64,000 nt of DNA from a virus: IMG/VR virus record IMGVR_UViG_3300031839_001380, positions 115,847 through 179,846 of that record; one strand, written 5' to 3'. The notes below the pieces were generated by a model. The model did no database searches. It had not been told where the DNA came from and saw only the letters and a program-made list of their open reading frames with translations. Position numbers and translations under genes: made by a program. Positions within the stretch are counted from its first letter, which is position 1. Each line of letters starts with the position of its first letter. Positions 31,837 to 39,482 of this stretch are shown piece after piece.

Positions 31837-32013
31837 ATGCACAATCTATTATCAATGGCTCAACTTAATGAGTGGAAAATTGCAGAAACCCCAGTTGACG
31901 ATTTCGCAGTAGAGGAACAAGAAAGATTGAATGATTATTATGAGTGTTTAATTGAATGCAGCTCACTAAGGGCTCCAGAATGCAAAAGAATTTGCAAGGA
32001 AGTTCTTATGTGA
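31837..32013 (+). CDS. Twin C-x3-C small protein between duplicated terminators
   Basis: 58 residues from ATG 31837, with TAAGGTG about 7 bases upstream. Cysteines 37, 41, 49 and 53 form two C-x3-C motifs (ECLIEC and ECKRIC) on predicted helices: a helix-hairpin that could be disulphide-linked or bind metal. The N-terminal half is acidic. It is its own transcription unit, bracketed by near-identical terminators. Function unknown. Confidence 0.6.
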   Translation: MHNLLSMAQLNEWKIAETPVDDFAVEEQERLNDYYECLIECSSLRAPECKRICKEVLM

Positions 32014-32042
32014 TATAATATAATGTCCGTGTGAAGGAAGTG

Positions 32043-32068
32043 AGAGACCCGAAAGGGTCTCTTTTTTT
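32043..32068 (+). terminator. Second copy of the gp23-type terminator
   Basis: AGAGACCC-GAAA-GGGTCTCT with seven T (to 32068). Identical over about 25 bases to the terminator at 31697-31722, so the small gene between them sits in a repeat-flanked cassette. Confidence 0.92.
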
Positions 32069-32070
32069 GT

Positions 32071-32077
32071 CTAAATA
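32071..32077 (+). promoter_or_regulatory. Late-type CTAAATA box for gp3
   Basis: CTAAATA three bases after the terminator T-run and 10 bases before the ATG at 32087. A transcript from it would have almost no leader. Confidence 0.4.
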
Positions 32078-32086
32078 AAAATAAAA

Positions 32087-32617
32087 ATGTCCTTCCTCGG
32101 CAAGCAGATAACAAACAAGAATTACTTGTCACCTACGGGATTTAAATTTAACATTGTCAAGACACCAAAGGTAGATTTTTTCTCCAACAGTGCAAGAATT
32201 CCTGGTATCCAATTGGGAAATGTAAAAGTTGGTAATTATCTGAAAGCTATTGATCTTCCTGGAGACAACATTCAGTTTGAAGATCTAACACTTCAATTTA
32301 TTGTAGACGAGAATCTAGAAAATTATTTAGAGATTCATAACTGGATCTATGGTCTTGGATATCCTGAGAGTGTAGATGAGTTTAAAACTTTAATTACATC
32401 TGCAGATGGATCTAAAGATGTTAAAGAACAATTTAGTGACGGAACTCTGGCTATTTTGAATAGTAATTTCAATGTAAGTGCTAGGGTTAAGTTTAGAGAT
32501 TTGTTTCCAGTATCACTGAGTTCTCTCGAATTTACTGCCACCGAAACCGATTATACATACTTTACAGCAACAGTGACATTTAAGTATCTGTTCTACACTA
32601 TTGAGGCTGCAACTTAA
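32087..32617 (+). CDS. gp3: Tail completion/tube terminator protein, gp3-like
   Basis: 176 residues, the same length as T4 gp3. Tube-fold landmarks: YLSPTGFKFNIVKTPKVDFF, ARIPGIQLGNVKVGNYL, LPGDNIQFEDLTLQFIVDEN, LEIHNWIYGLGYPES, DLFPVSLSSLEFTATETDYTY-type strand ends. In cyanophages a protein of this kind lies between gp23 and uvsY and is annotated gp3; T4 gp54-like tube initiator is the alternative as both share the fold. Confidence 0.75.
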   Translation: MSFLGKQITNKNYLSPTGFKFNIVKTPKVDFFSNSARIPGIQLGNVKVGNYLKAIDLPGDNIQFEDLTLQFIVDENLENYLEIHNWIYGLGYPESVDEFKTLITSADGSKDVKEQFSDGTLAILNSNFNVSARVKFRDLFPVSLSSLEFTATETDYTYFTATVTFKYLFYTIEAAT

Positions 32618-32620
32618 CTT

Positions 32621-33046
32621 ATGGATCTTGAGACTATACAAAGTATGTGGGAGAAAGACTCACAGATTGATCAAGACAATTTACATGATGAAGCAGCGAA
32701 GATTCCGTCTCTTCATGCAAAATATTTTGACATCTACAACAATATAAAGTTGTTAAGAGAAAGAGCAACAACTTTGGAGAACAAGATTAAGTTAGAACGA
32801 CACCTGTATTATACGGGCAAATCAGATCCCAAGGTTTATGAGACCGATCCTTTTCCTTACAAAGTTAGGGAGAAAGATGCAGTGCAAAGATATATGCTAG
32901 CTGATGAAAAAGTTCAGGCAGCATCTTTAAAAATTAAATACTACGATGTCATGTTGACATACCTAGAAGATATTATCAAACAGGTAAGTAATAGAGGATA
33001 TCTAATTAAAAATATTATTGATTGGCACAATTTTCGTGCGGGGTAA
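32621..33046 (+). CDS. uvsY: Recombination mediator UvsY
   Basis: 141 residues (T4 137). Loads UvsX recombinase onto gp32-coated single-stranded DNA. Recognised from MWEKDSQIDQDNLHDEAAKI, IPSLHAKYFDIYNNIKLL, HLYYTGKSDPKVYETDPF and the helical C-terminus YLEDIIKQVSNRGYLIKNII. Directly precedes uvsW, with uvsX at 56 kb. Confidence 0.95.
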   Translation: MDLETIQSMWEKDSQIDQDNLHDEAAKIPSLHAKYFDIYNNIKLLRERATTLENKIKLERHLYYTGKSDPKVYETDPFPYKVREKDAVQRYMLADEKVQAASLKIKYYDVMLTYLEDIIKQVSNRGYLIKNIIDWHNFRAG

Positions 33047-33048
33047 CG

Positions 33049-34524
33049 ATGACTAAGTTAGTCATGTCCAAAAAGAATGAAGTCTTTTTAAAGATTGAAT
33101 CCGAGCCTCATGTATACCAAGAATTATCTGACCACTTTTCATTTGATATTGAGGGTGCTAAGTACATGAATCAGTATCGCAAAAGATACTGGGATGGAAA
33201 GATTAGATTATTCTCAACACATACTAGAGAGTTGTATGTTGGGTTATTAGATAAGTTGATATCCTTTTGTAAAAGACAAGGATATGAATATGAATTTTGC
33301 GATAATAAATTCTATGGCACACCTTATGAAGAGAATGAATTTATCTCTAAAGAAGGAACCAAAGATTATATGCTGACTATTTGTAATCGTCAGCCTCGTG
33401 ATTATCAAGTAGAGGGAGTATTCGATGCTCTAAGACACAATAGAAGGTTAGTGATAAGCCCCACAGCCTCCGGCAAATCTTTGATGATTTACTCAATCGT
33501 GAGGTACTATACAGAGCGCAAACAAAATATCCTCCTAGTTGTTCCAACGACATCTCTGGTAGAGCAGATGCATAAGGACTTTGAGGAGTATGGATGGGAT
33601 GCTTCTTCATATTGTCAAAAAATTTATGCAGGTAAGGAACGAGAGGCAAAATCACCTGTCGTAATAACAACCTGGCAATCTATCTATAAGTTGGAGAAAA
33701 GTTATTTTGAACGATTTAATGTCGTGATTGGCGATGAGGCTCATTTGTTTAAGGCAAAGTCTCTTACTAGTATTATGACTAAGTTACATCAAGCAAAATA
33801 TCGTTTTGGTTTTACTGGCACACTAGATGGAACACAAACTCACAAATGGGTATTAGAAGGATTGTTTGGACCATCATATAAATTGGTTCGTACAGAAGAG
33901 TTAATGAATAAAGGGTATCTTGCAAAACTAAATGCAAAAATTCTTTTATTAAAACATGATGAGAGAGTATTTGATTCATACTTGGAAGAAATTGATTATT
34001 TAATTTCTCACGACAAAAGAAATAAATTTATTAAAAATTTAAGCTTAGACTTAAAAGGAAATACTCTAGTGCTCTTTGCAAGAGTTGAAGATCATGGGAG
34101 GGTTCTTTTTGATATGATAAATAAAAACATAGAAGAAAATCGAAAAGTCTTCTTTATTCATGGTGGAGTAGATGTTGAGGATAGAGAGCTAGCCCGTTCC
34201 ATTATTGAAACTGAAACCAACTCAATTATTGTTGCTTCTTACGGAACTTTTTCCACTGGAATTAATATTAAAAATCTACACAATGTAATATTTGCATCTC
34301 CATCTAAATCAAGAATTAGAAATTTACAATCAATTGGTAGAGTGCTTAGAAAAGGTACTAACAAATTTAGCGCAACACTTTATGATATTGCTGATGATTG
34401 TACTTTTCGTTCAAAAAGAAATTACACATTAAACCATCTCATCGAAAGAATTAAAATTTACAAAGAAGAAAAATTTAATTATGATATGGTAACTATCAAC
34501 CTGAGGGAAAAGCATGAACGATGA
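33049..34524 (+). CDS. uvsW: UvsW helicase (SF2)
   Basis: 491 residues from ATG 33049, three bases after the uvsY stop and preceded by GCGGGG; an in-frame TTG at 33022 would add nine residues. Unwinds branched DNA and R-loops, shifting the phage to recombination-dependent replication. Walker A VISPTASGKSLMIYSI (about 138), DEAH box VVIGDEAHLFK (about 230), motif III FTGTLDG, and motif VI QSIGRVLRKG. The N-terminal domain FDIEGAKYMNQYRKRYWDGK is the typical UvsW DNA-binding part. The last 11 bases overlap the Sm-like gene. Confidence 0.95.
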   Translation: MTKLVMSKKNEVFLKIESEPHVYQELSDHFSFDIEGAKYMNQYRKRYWDGKIRLFSTHTRELYVGLLDKLISFCKRQGYEYEFCDNKFYGTPYEENEFISKEGTKDYMLTICNRQPRDYQVEGVFDALRHNRRLVISPTASGKSLMIYSIVRYYTERKQNILLVVPTTSLVEQMHKDFEEYGWDASSYCQKIYAGKEREAKSPVVITTWQSIYKLEKSYFERFNVVIGDEAHLFKAKSLTSIMTKLHQAKYRFGFTGTLDGTQTHKWVLEGLFGPSYKLVRTEELMNKGYLAKLNAKILLLKHDERVFDSYLEEIDYLISHDKRNKFIKNLSLDLKGNTLVLFARVEDHGRVLFDMINKNIEENRKVFFIHGGVDVEDRELARSIIETETNSIIVASYGTFSTGINIKNLHNVIFASPSKSRIRNLQSIGRVLRKGTNKFSATLYDIADDCTFRSKRNYTLNHLIERIKIYKEEKFNYDMVTINLREKHER

Positions 34525-34945
34525 CTTTTACGCAAGTATCAAATTAGTATCTGGTGAAGAAATCTTTGCCATTACTTCTTCGGAAGAAGACACTTTAATT
34601 TTACAAGACCCTGTTTGTATTGAAACAATACATGGACCAAGAGGCTCCTTTATAAGAGTTGAACCATGGATGCATGTTCCTAAGGATCAGTTTTATTTTA
34701 TTGATAAGAGACAAGTTATTACAATGACTGAAGTTGAAAGTGATAACGAAATGATTGATTATTATACAAATTATATAATTGACGCCGCTGAAGATAGAAT
34801 GGGAATCAACACTAGATCTAGTGGTAAGGTAAAGCCATCTGAAAAGATGGGATACAGAGGCAGCGTTAAATCTGCTAAAGAAAAACTTGAACAGATTCTG
34901 GAATTAGAGTGTGATCCTAAAGCAGGCATTGCAACTCATGCTTAA
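34514..34945 (+). CDS. Sm-like (LSm/Hfq-type barrel) protein, paralogue 1
   Basis: 143 residues. The first ~90 show a five-strand barrel pattern: YASIKLVSGEEIFAITSSEE, TLILQDPVCIETI, FIRVEPWMHV, QFYFIDKRQVITMTEVES. The same order (I-K-L/E start, strand-turn-E/D-P-x-x-I, P-W, then V-x-T) occurs in two genes at 52.8-53.4 kb. A cyanophage-type Sm-like fold of this kind is, as I recall, known structurally. RNA binding is the usual role of the fold; here it is inference. The C-terminal ~45 residues are a helical basic tail. Confidence 0.55.
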   Translation: MNDDFYASIKLVSGEEIFAITSSEEDTLILQDPVCIETIHGPRGSFIRVEPWMHVPKDQFYFIDKRQVITMTEVESDNEMIDYYTNYIIDAAEDRMGINTRSSGKVKPSEKMGYRGSVKSAKEKLEQILELECDPKAGIATHA

Positions 34946-34958
34946 GCTTCAAAGCTTA
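34943..34958 (+). other. Small hairpin after the Sm-like gene
   Basis: TAAGCT-TCAA-AGCTTA, a 6-bp stem containing the stop codon, with no T-run. Could stabilise the mRNA 3' end; not a convincing terminator. Confidence 0.35.
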
Positions 34959-35021
34959 GATACAGTGCTTCTGAACTTCGACAAAGTTATTCTACAGAGA
35001 AAAGCATAGTTTGTCAAGTTA

Positions 35022-35030
35022 TGCTATAAT
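35022..35030 (+). promoter_or_regulatory. Extended -10 promoter upstream of gp55
   Basis: TGC-TATAAT (35022-35030) is a consensus extended -10 for the host housekeeping sigma; no good -35 lies 17 bases upstream. Start of transcription would be near 35037, 17 bases before the gp55 ATG. Fits expression of the late sigma factor before late transcription. Confidence 0.6.
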
Positions 35031-35053
35031 GTAAACATAAACTTACAGCAGAT

Positions 35054-35527
35054 ATGCCTAAAAAAAGATCTGAACATTATGTGAATAATAAAGAATTGTT
35101 AGATGCGATGGTTGAATATCGTATCAAAGCAAAAATTGCTAAAGAGAATGGAGATGCTCCTCCACCTATTAGCAATTATTTGGGTGACTGTTTTCTTAAG
35201 ATTGCTACACACCTTTCATATAAACCTAACTTTGTGAATTATATGTTCAGAGAGGATATGATTGGTGATGGGATTGAGAATTGTGTTCAATATATTCATA
35301 ACTTTAATCCAGAGAAATCAACAAATCCTTTTGCGTATTTTACTCAAATTATTTACTACGCATTTCTTCGTAGAATTCAGAAAGAAAAAAAGCAATTAGA
35401 AATTAAAACAAAAATTATTGAAAGAACTGGATATGATCAAGTAATGGTTATTGAAGATGGAGCTAATGGATCTACAAGCGACTATAACACCATCAAAGAT
35501 AATATTCAGTATAGGACATCAAGATGA
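35054..35527 (+). CDS. gp55: Late sigma factor gp55
   Basis: 157 residues (T4 185). Directs host RNA polymerase to late promoters with the gp45 clamp as activator. Recognised from YLGDCFLKIATHLSYKPNF, REDMIGDGIENCVQYIHNF and NPEKSTNPFAYFTQIIYYAF, the region-2-like core shared by T4-like gp55. No region 4 is present, as in T4. Preceded by a host-type promoter. ATGA-coupled to a small gene. Confidence 0.95.
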   Translation: MPKKRSEHYVNNKELLDAMVEYRIKAKIAKENGDAPPPISNYLGDCFLKIATHLSYKPNFVNYMFREDMIGDGIENCVQYIHNFNPEKSTNPFAYFTQIIYYAFLRRIQKEKKQLEIKTKIIERTGYDQVMVIEDGANGSTSDYNTIKDNIQYRTSR

Positions 35528-35664
35528 ACGACAAAGAGCGTCTTACTAAGCAAGTAAAAGAATCAGACCCATGTCGAGATAATTCTGATAGGGGGTATTG
35601 GCGTAAAAGACTTCGTGATTTAGAACAAGGTAAAGTAAATGAAACTGACTCAAGATCTAATTAA
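35524..35664 (+). CDS. 46-residue charged protein, unknown
   Basis: ATG 35524 overlaps the gp55 stop. Highly charged: MNDKERLTKQVKESDPCRDN, RGYWRKRLRDLEQGK. Overlaps the next gene by 26 bases. Coupling to gp55 suggests shared regulation; function unknown. Confidence 0.45.
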   Translation: MNDKERLTKQVKESDPCRDNSDRGYWRKRLRDLEQGKVNETDSRSN

Positions 35665-35857
35665 TGAAATAGCATGTGCTATGGACATGCGTAAAAAGAA
35701 TGGTGATCCAGTATGGGAAGATGGTGACGAAATTGCAATTGAAATAGCTGGCACATTTGCTGCAGATAAATTTATTGTTATTAAAAACAAAAGTAAATCT
35801 CCAGTAATTTCATCCTTACCTCTGGATAGAGAACACAAACCACATCATTTGAAATGA
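35639..35857 (+). CDS. Small protein, unknown
   Basis: 72 residues: MKLTQDLINEIACAMDMRKK, DPVWEDGDEIAIEIAGTFAA. The stop overlaps the gp47 ATG (ATGA). Looks like a small alpha/beta regulatory protein; no family recognised. Confidence 0.5.
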   Translation: MKLTQDLINEIACAMDMRKKNGDPVWEDGDEIAIEIAGTFAADKFIVIKNKSKSPVISSLPLDREHKPHHLK

Positions 35858-36906
35858 AAATTGGAATCATAACTGATCAACACTTTGGTGCTCGTAAGGG
35901 TAGTAAATTGTTTCATGATTATTTTTTAAAATTTTATAATGAAACTTTTTTTCCTACTCTTCTTGCTGAGGGTATCACAACTATTATCGATATGGGAGAC
36001 ACTTTCGATAATCGTCGGAGCATTGACTTCTGGTCTCTCAAATGGGCTAAAGAGAATTACTATGATCGTCTCCGTGATATGGGGATCACTGTATACACTG
36101 TTGTGGGTAATCATACTGCCTACTATAAAAATAATAACTCAATTAATACAATCGATTTATTATTACGAGAGTATGATAACATCATCCCTATCACTGATTA
36201 TGCTGAGCACTTGATTGGTGGTACAAAATTTGCATTTATTTCTTGGATTAATAAAGAGAATGAACAGCAAACTCTAAACTTGATTAATAAGAGCACTGCA
36301 AAAATTGCTGTTGGTCATTTGGAACTTAACGGGTTTGCTGCTTATCGTGGGTTCATGCAAGACCGTGGATATGAAGCAGAGTATTTGAGGAAATTTGATC
36401 GTGTATTTACTGGACACTATCACACTCGTAGTAACGATGGTCAAGTCTTTTATTTGGGAAATCCTTATGAATTGTATTGGAACGATGTTAACGACCCTAG
36501 AGGCTTCCATCTCTTTGATACTGAGACATACGATTTAGAACAGATTGATAATCCCAATCATATGTTCTACAACATCTATTATGAAGATACTCCTCATCAG
36601 ATGTTGAATGCTTCAGAATATGCTGGTAAAATTGTTAAAGTTATTGTTCGTAAAAAAACAAAACCAAAAGACTTTGAGAAGTTTATTGATAAACTGTATA
36701 CTGTTGGTGTAGAAGAACTCAAAGTTATCGAGAATTTTGATTATAATCAAGGATGGTTACATGGAGAAGATTTAGATATTAGTGAAGAAGAGAATACGAT
36801 GTCTATTTTAAACAGATGTATCGAAGATACTGAAACAGATATTGATAAGTCTAGAATTAAAACCCTATTTGGTTCTTTATACTCAAAAGCTTGTGAAGTT
36901 GAATAA
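35854..36906 (+). CDS. gp47: Recombination endonuclease subunit gp47 (Mre11-like)
   Basis: 350 residues (T4 339). Metal-dependent nuclease of the gp46/gp47 end-resection complex. Phosphoesterase motifs: GIITDQHFGARKG (motif I, Asp/His), IIDMGDTFDNRR (motif II), YTVVGNHTAYY (motif III, Asn-His), VGHLELNGF and FTGHYHTRSND. All metal ligands are present. Couples to the small gene separating it from gp46. Confidence 0.96.
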   Translation: MKIGIITDQHFGARKGSKLFHDYFLKFYNETFFPTLLAEGITTIIDMGDTFDNRRSIDFWSLKWAKENYYDRLRDMGITVYTVVGNHTAYYKNNNSINTIDLLLREYDNIIPITDYAEHLIGGTKFAFISWINKENEQQTLNLINKSTAKIAVGHLELNGFAAYRGFMQDRGYEAEYLRKFDRVFTGHYHTRSNDGQVFYLGNPYELYWNDVNDPRGFHLFDTETYDLEQIDNPNHMFYNIYYEDTPHQMLNASEYAGKIVKVIVRKKTKPKDFEKFIDKLYTVGVEELKVIENFDYNQGWLHGEDLDISEEENTMSILNRCIEDTETDIDKSRIKTLFGSLYSKACEVE

Positions 36907-37175
36907 TGTTTTTATTGACTGAGAAAGATAAAAAAGAAGAAGGGGCATATGCCGTAAAAGATCGTAGAGGAAACAAGGTCCTTTTTATCTTTGAGGAAGA
37001 AGACGATGCAATTAGATATGCTCAGCAACTCGAAGAAGATCATGGAGTTGCAATGTCAACGATTGAGATTGAAGAAGACCTTGCAATAAAAGCCTGTGAG
37101 CTGTATAATTATAAGTATTCAGTGATTACTTCCCAAGACATCGTAATTCCACCTTCACAAGATGATAACATTTGA
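36906..37175 (+). CDS. DUF3110-like small protein between gp47 and gp46
   Basis: 89 residues. VLFIFEEEDDAIRYAQQLEE resembles the core of cyanobacterial DUF3110 proteins, followed by STIEIEEDLAIKACELYNYK. T4 has small genes 46.1/46.2 in this gap but not this type. Overlaps gp46 by 14 bases, so it is probably made with the resection nuclease; a modulatory role is conceivable. The family call is tentative. Confidence 0.5.
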   Translation: MFLLTEKDKKEEGAYAVKDRRGNKVLFIFEEEDDAIRYAQQLEEDHGVAMSTIEIEEDLAIKACELYNYKYSVITSQDIVIPPSQDDNI

Positions 37176-38892
37176 AAAAATTAGATGGAAGAATTTTTTA
37201 TCTACTGGAGATCAGTGGACAGAAATTCAACTCAATAAGAGTTCCACTACATTAGTTATAGGTACAAACGGTGCTGGCAAATCCACAATGCTTGATGCAT
37301 TATGTTTTGCACTATTCAATAAACCATATCGTAAGATTAACAAACCACAACTAGTTAATAGTTCTAATGAGAAGGGATGCTTAGTTGAGGTTGAGTTTTC
37401 TGTAGGACCTAAAAAGTATATGGTTCGTAGGGGCATCAAGCCAAATGTGTTTGATGTTCTTGTTGATGGTGAAATGAAAAATAAAGAATCTGATGACAGA
37501 GCAAATCAAAAGATTGTAGAAGATCAGATTCTTAAACTAAACTACAAGTCTTTCACTCAGATTGTTATATTGGGTAGTAGCAACTTCGTGCCCTTCATGC
37601 AGTTGTCTCAGTCGCACCGTAGAGAGGTGATTGAGGACCTTCTTGATATTCGTATCTTCTCAGCTATGAACAACCTGCTGAAGGAGGATATTCGGCAGTC
37701 TAGAGAGATTATTAAAAGTCTTACTCTAAAGAAATCTAACATTAAAGATAAGATTTCAATGCAATCATCTTTTATTGAAGATTTAGAGACTAGACACAAA
37801 GATAATATTGATAAGAATGAGACAAAGATAGAGAGACTCATTCAGGATGCTTTGAATGCAGACGAAAGTAATAAAAAACTTTCGTTACAGATAGAATCTT
37901 TGCAGAATGAGATAAGTAAATATAACAATGCAACTAGCAAACTTCGTGAGCTTGGTGGATTGAAAGGAAAGATATCTAATAAAGTAGCTACTATTACTAA
38001 AGAGCATAAGTTTTTTACAGAGAATACGGTATGCCCCACCTGCACCCAATCTATCGAAGAAGATTTTAGAATAAATAAAATCAGTGACGCTCAATTTAAA
38101 GCAAAGGAACTCCAAGAAGGTTTCTTAAAACTGGAGGAGTCGATACGGATAGAAGAAGATAAAGAGCGTCACTTCAAAAAATTATCAACGGAGATTACTG
38201 AACTCACACATGACATTTCTCAAAATAATGTTAGGATTTCTGGATTCCAGCGTCAAGTCAGAGATTTACAATCGGAAATTCAAACTCTTACCAGTCAGTT
38301 ACAAAACAGAAATTCTGAACATGAGAAGTTAGATGGGTTTAAGGAAGATCTTCAAGTAGTATTTGAGAAACTTGCCGATAAAAACGAGGAAGTTAAATAC
38401 AATGATTTTGCTTACTCCATGCTCAAGGACGGTGGAGTAAAGACAAAGATAATCAAAAAGTATCTTCCCCTTATTAATAAGCAAGTTAATCGGTATCTTC
38501 AGATGATGGACTTTTATGTCAACTTACATCTTGACGAAGAATTTGGAGAGACGATTCAAAGCCCGATCCATGACAAGTTTACTTATTCCTCGTTTTCTGA
38601 GGGGGAGAAAATGAGAATTGACTTGGCACTTCTCTTTGCTTGGAGGGAAGTTGCCAGGTTCAAAAACTCTGCTAATACAAATCTTTTAATTCTAGATGAA
38701 GTATTTGATAGCTCTCTTGATACTGTAGGTACGGATGAGTTTACTAAGATTATTAGATTCGTTATTCAAGATGCAAATACCTTTGTGATTTCTCATAAAG
38801 CAGACATGTTGGACAAATTTAATAATGTGGTAGAATTCTCTAAGAAAGGTGGGTTCTCCTACATGAGTGAAAAAACATCCGTTGAGGGATAG
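37162..38892 (+). CDS. gp46: Recombination endonuclease subunit gp46 (Rad50-like)
   Basis: 576 residues (T4 560). SMC-type ATPase partner of gp47. Walker A VIGTNGAGKSTMLDAL (about 34-43), zinc hook CPTC (about 291-294) at the apex of long coiled coils, signature FSEGEKMRIDLALLFAW (about 478) and Walker B LLILDEVFDSSLD (about 509). The N-terminus ITFEKIRWKNFLSTGDQWTE is typical. Confidence 0.96.
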   Translation: MITFEKIRWKNFLSTGDQWTEIQLNKSSTTLVIGTNGAGKSTMLDALCFALFNKPYRKINKPQLVNSSNEKGCLVEVEFSVGPKKYMVRRGIKPNVFDVLVDGEMKNKESDDRANQKIVEDQILKLNYKSFTQIVILGSSNFVPFMQLSQSHRREVIEDLLDIRIFSAMNNLLKEDIRQSREIIKSLTLKKSNIKDKISMQSSFIEDLETRHKDNIDKNETKIERLIQDALNADESNKKLSLQIESLQNEISKYNNATSKLRELGGLKGKISNKVATITKEHKFFTENTVCPTCTQSIEEDFRINKISDAQFKAKELQEGFLKLEESIRIEEDKERHFKKLSTEITELTHDISQNNVRISGFQRQVRDLQSEIQTLTSQLQNRNSEHEKLDGFKEDLQVVFEKLADKNEEVKYNDFAYSMLKDGGVKTKIIKKYLPLINKQVNRYLQMMDFYVNLHLDEEFGETIQSPIHDKFTYSSFSEGEKMRIDLALLFAWREVARFKNSANTNLLILDEVFDSSLDTVGTDEFTKIIRFVIQDANTFVISHKADMLDKFNNVVEFSKKGGFSYMSEKTSVEG

Positions 38893-38895
38893 ATT

Positions 38896-39429
38896 ATGTA
38901 CATTGTAAAAAACCTTTTATCCAAAGCTGATGTTGAACAAATATATGGGCACTTGATGGAATCTTCGAGTTGGAAAATTGGTGGTGCGTATGGTGGTGTA
39001 GATGATCCACTTACGCATTATCCAAGAACAGTGGCTATGGATATTAATGGTATGCATAGCCCGTTCTTATCTGGGTACTTTATTTGTTTGATGAGTGTTC
39101 TTCGTGATAGAGTACAAGAAGAGTATGGGTTTACTTTACCAGTTGGTGGACTAGGTGCGATTGGATTTAACGCACAAAGAAAAGGAAATATTTCTGTATT
39201 CCATACAGATGGTGATTCTGAAGGTAAATATATTTGGAGCGTTGTTGGATTTCTTACTCCTCAATGGGACCCTTCATGGGGAGGTGAACTGCAAATAGAG
39301 GATCGTACTTATACTTTTGAGCCTGGAGATTTTGTTGTCTTTAGATCAAACGAACTTCATGACGCTCTTCCTATCAAAGTAGATACTCCTTTCTGGAGAG
39401 TTAGTGTTGCTTGTATGATGGGTAGGTAG
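38896..39429 (+). CDS. 2OG-Fe(II) oxygenase-like protein
   Basis: 177 residues. Double-stranded beta-helix pattern with the iron ligands His and Asp in SVFHTDGDSEG and distal His in SNELHDALPI, followed by the 2-oxoglutarate-binding Arg in PFWRVSVAC. GGELQIEDRTYTFEPGDFVV is the usual strand pair before the distal His. Substrate is unknown: protein, nucleic acid or small molecule. Follows gp46 by three bases. Confidence 0.75.
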   Translation: MYIVKNLLSKADVEQIYGHLMESSSWKIGGAYGGVDDPLTHYPRTVAMDINGMHSPFLSGYFICLMSVLRDRVQEEYGFTLPVGGLGAIGFNAQRKGNISVFHTDGDSEGKYIWSVVGFLTPQWDPSWGGELQIEDRTYTFEPGDFVVFRSNELHDALPIKVDTPFWRVSVACMMGR

Positions 39430-39482
39430 ACGCATTACAAACTGTCCACTAAAGACCTCTGGCTCCCACCAGGGGTTTTATA

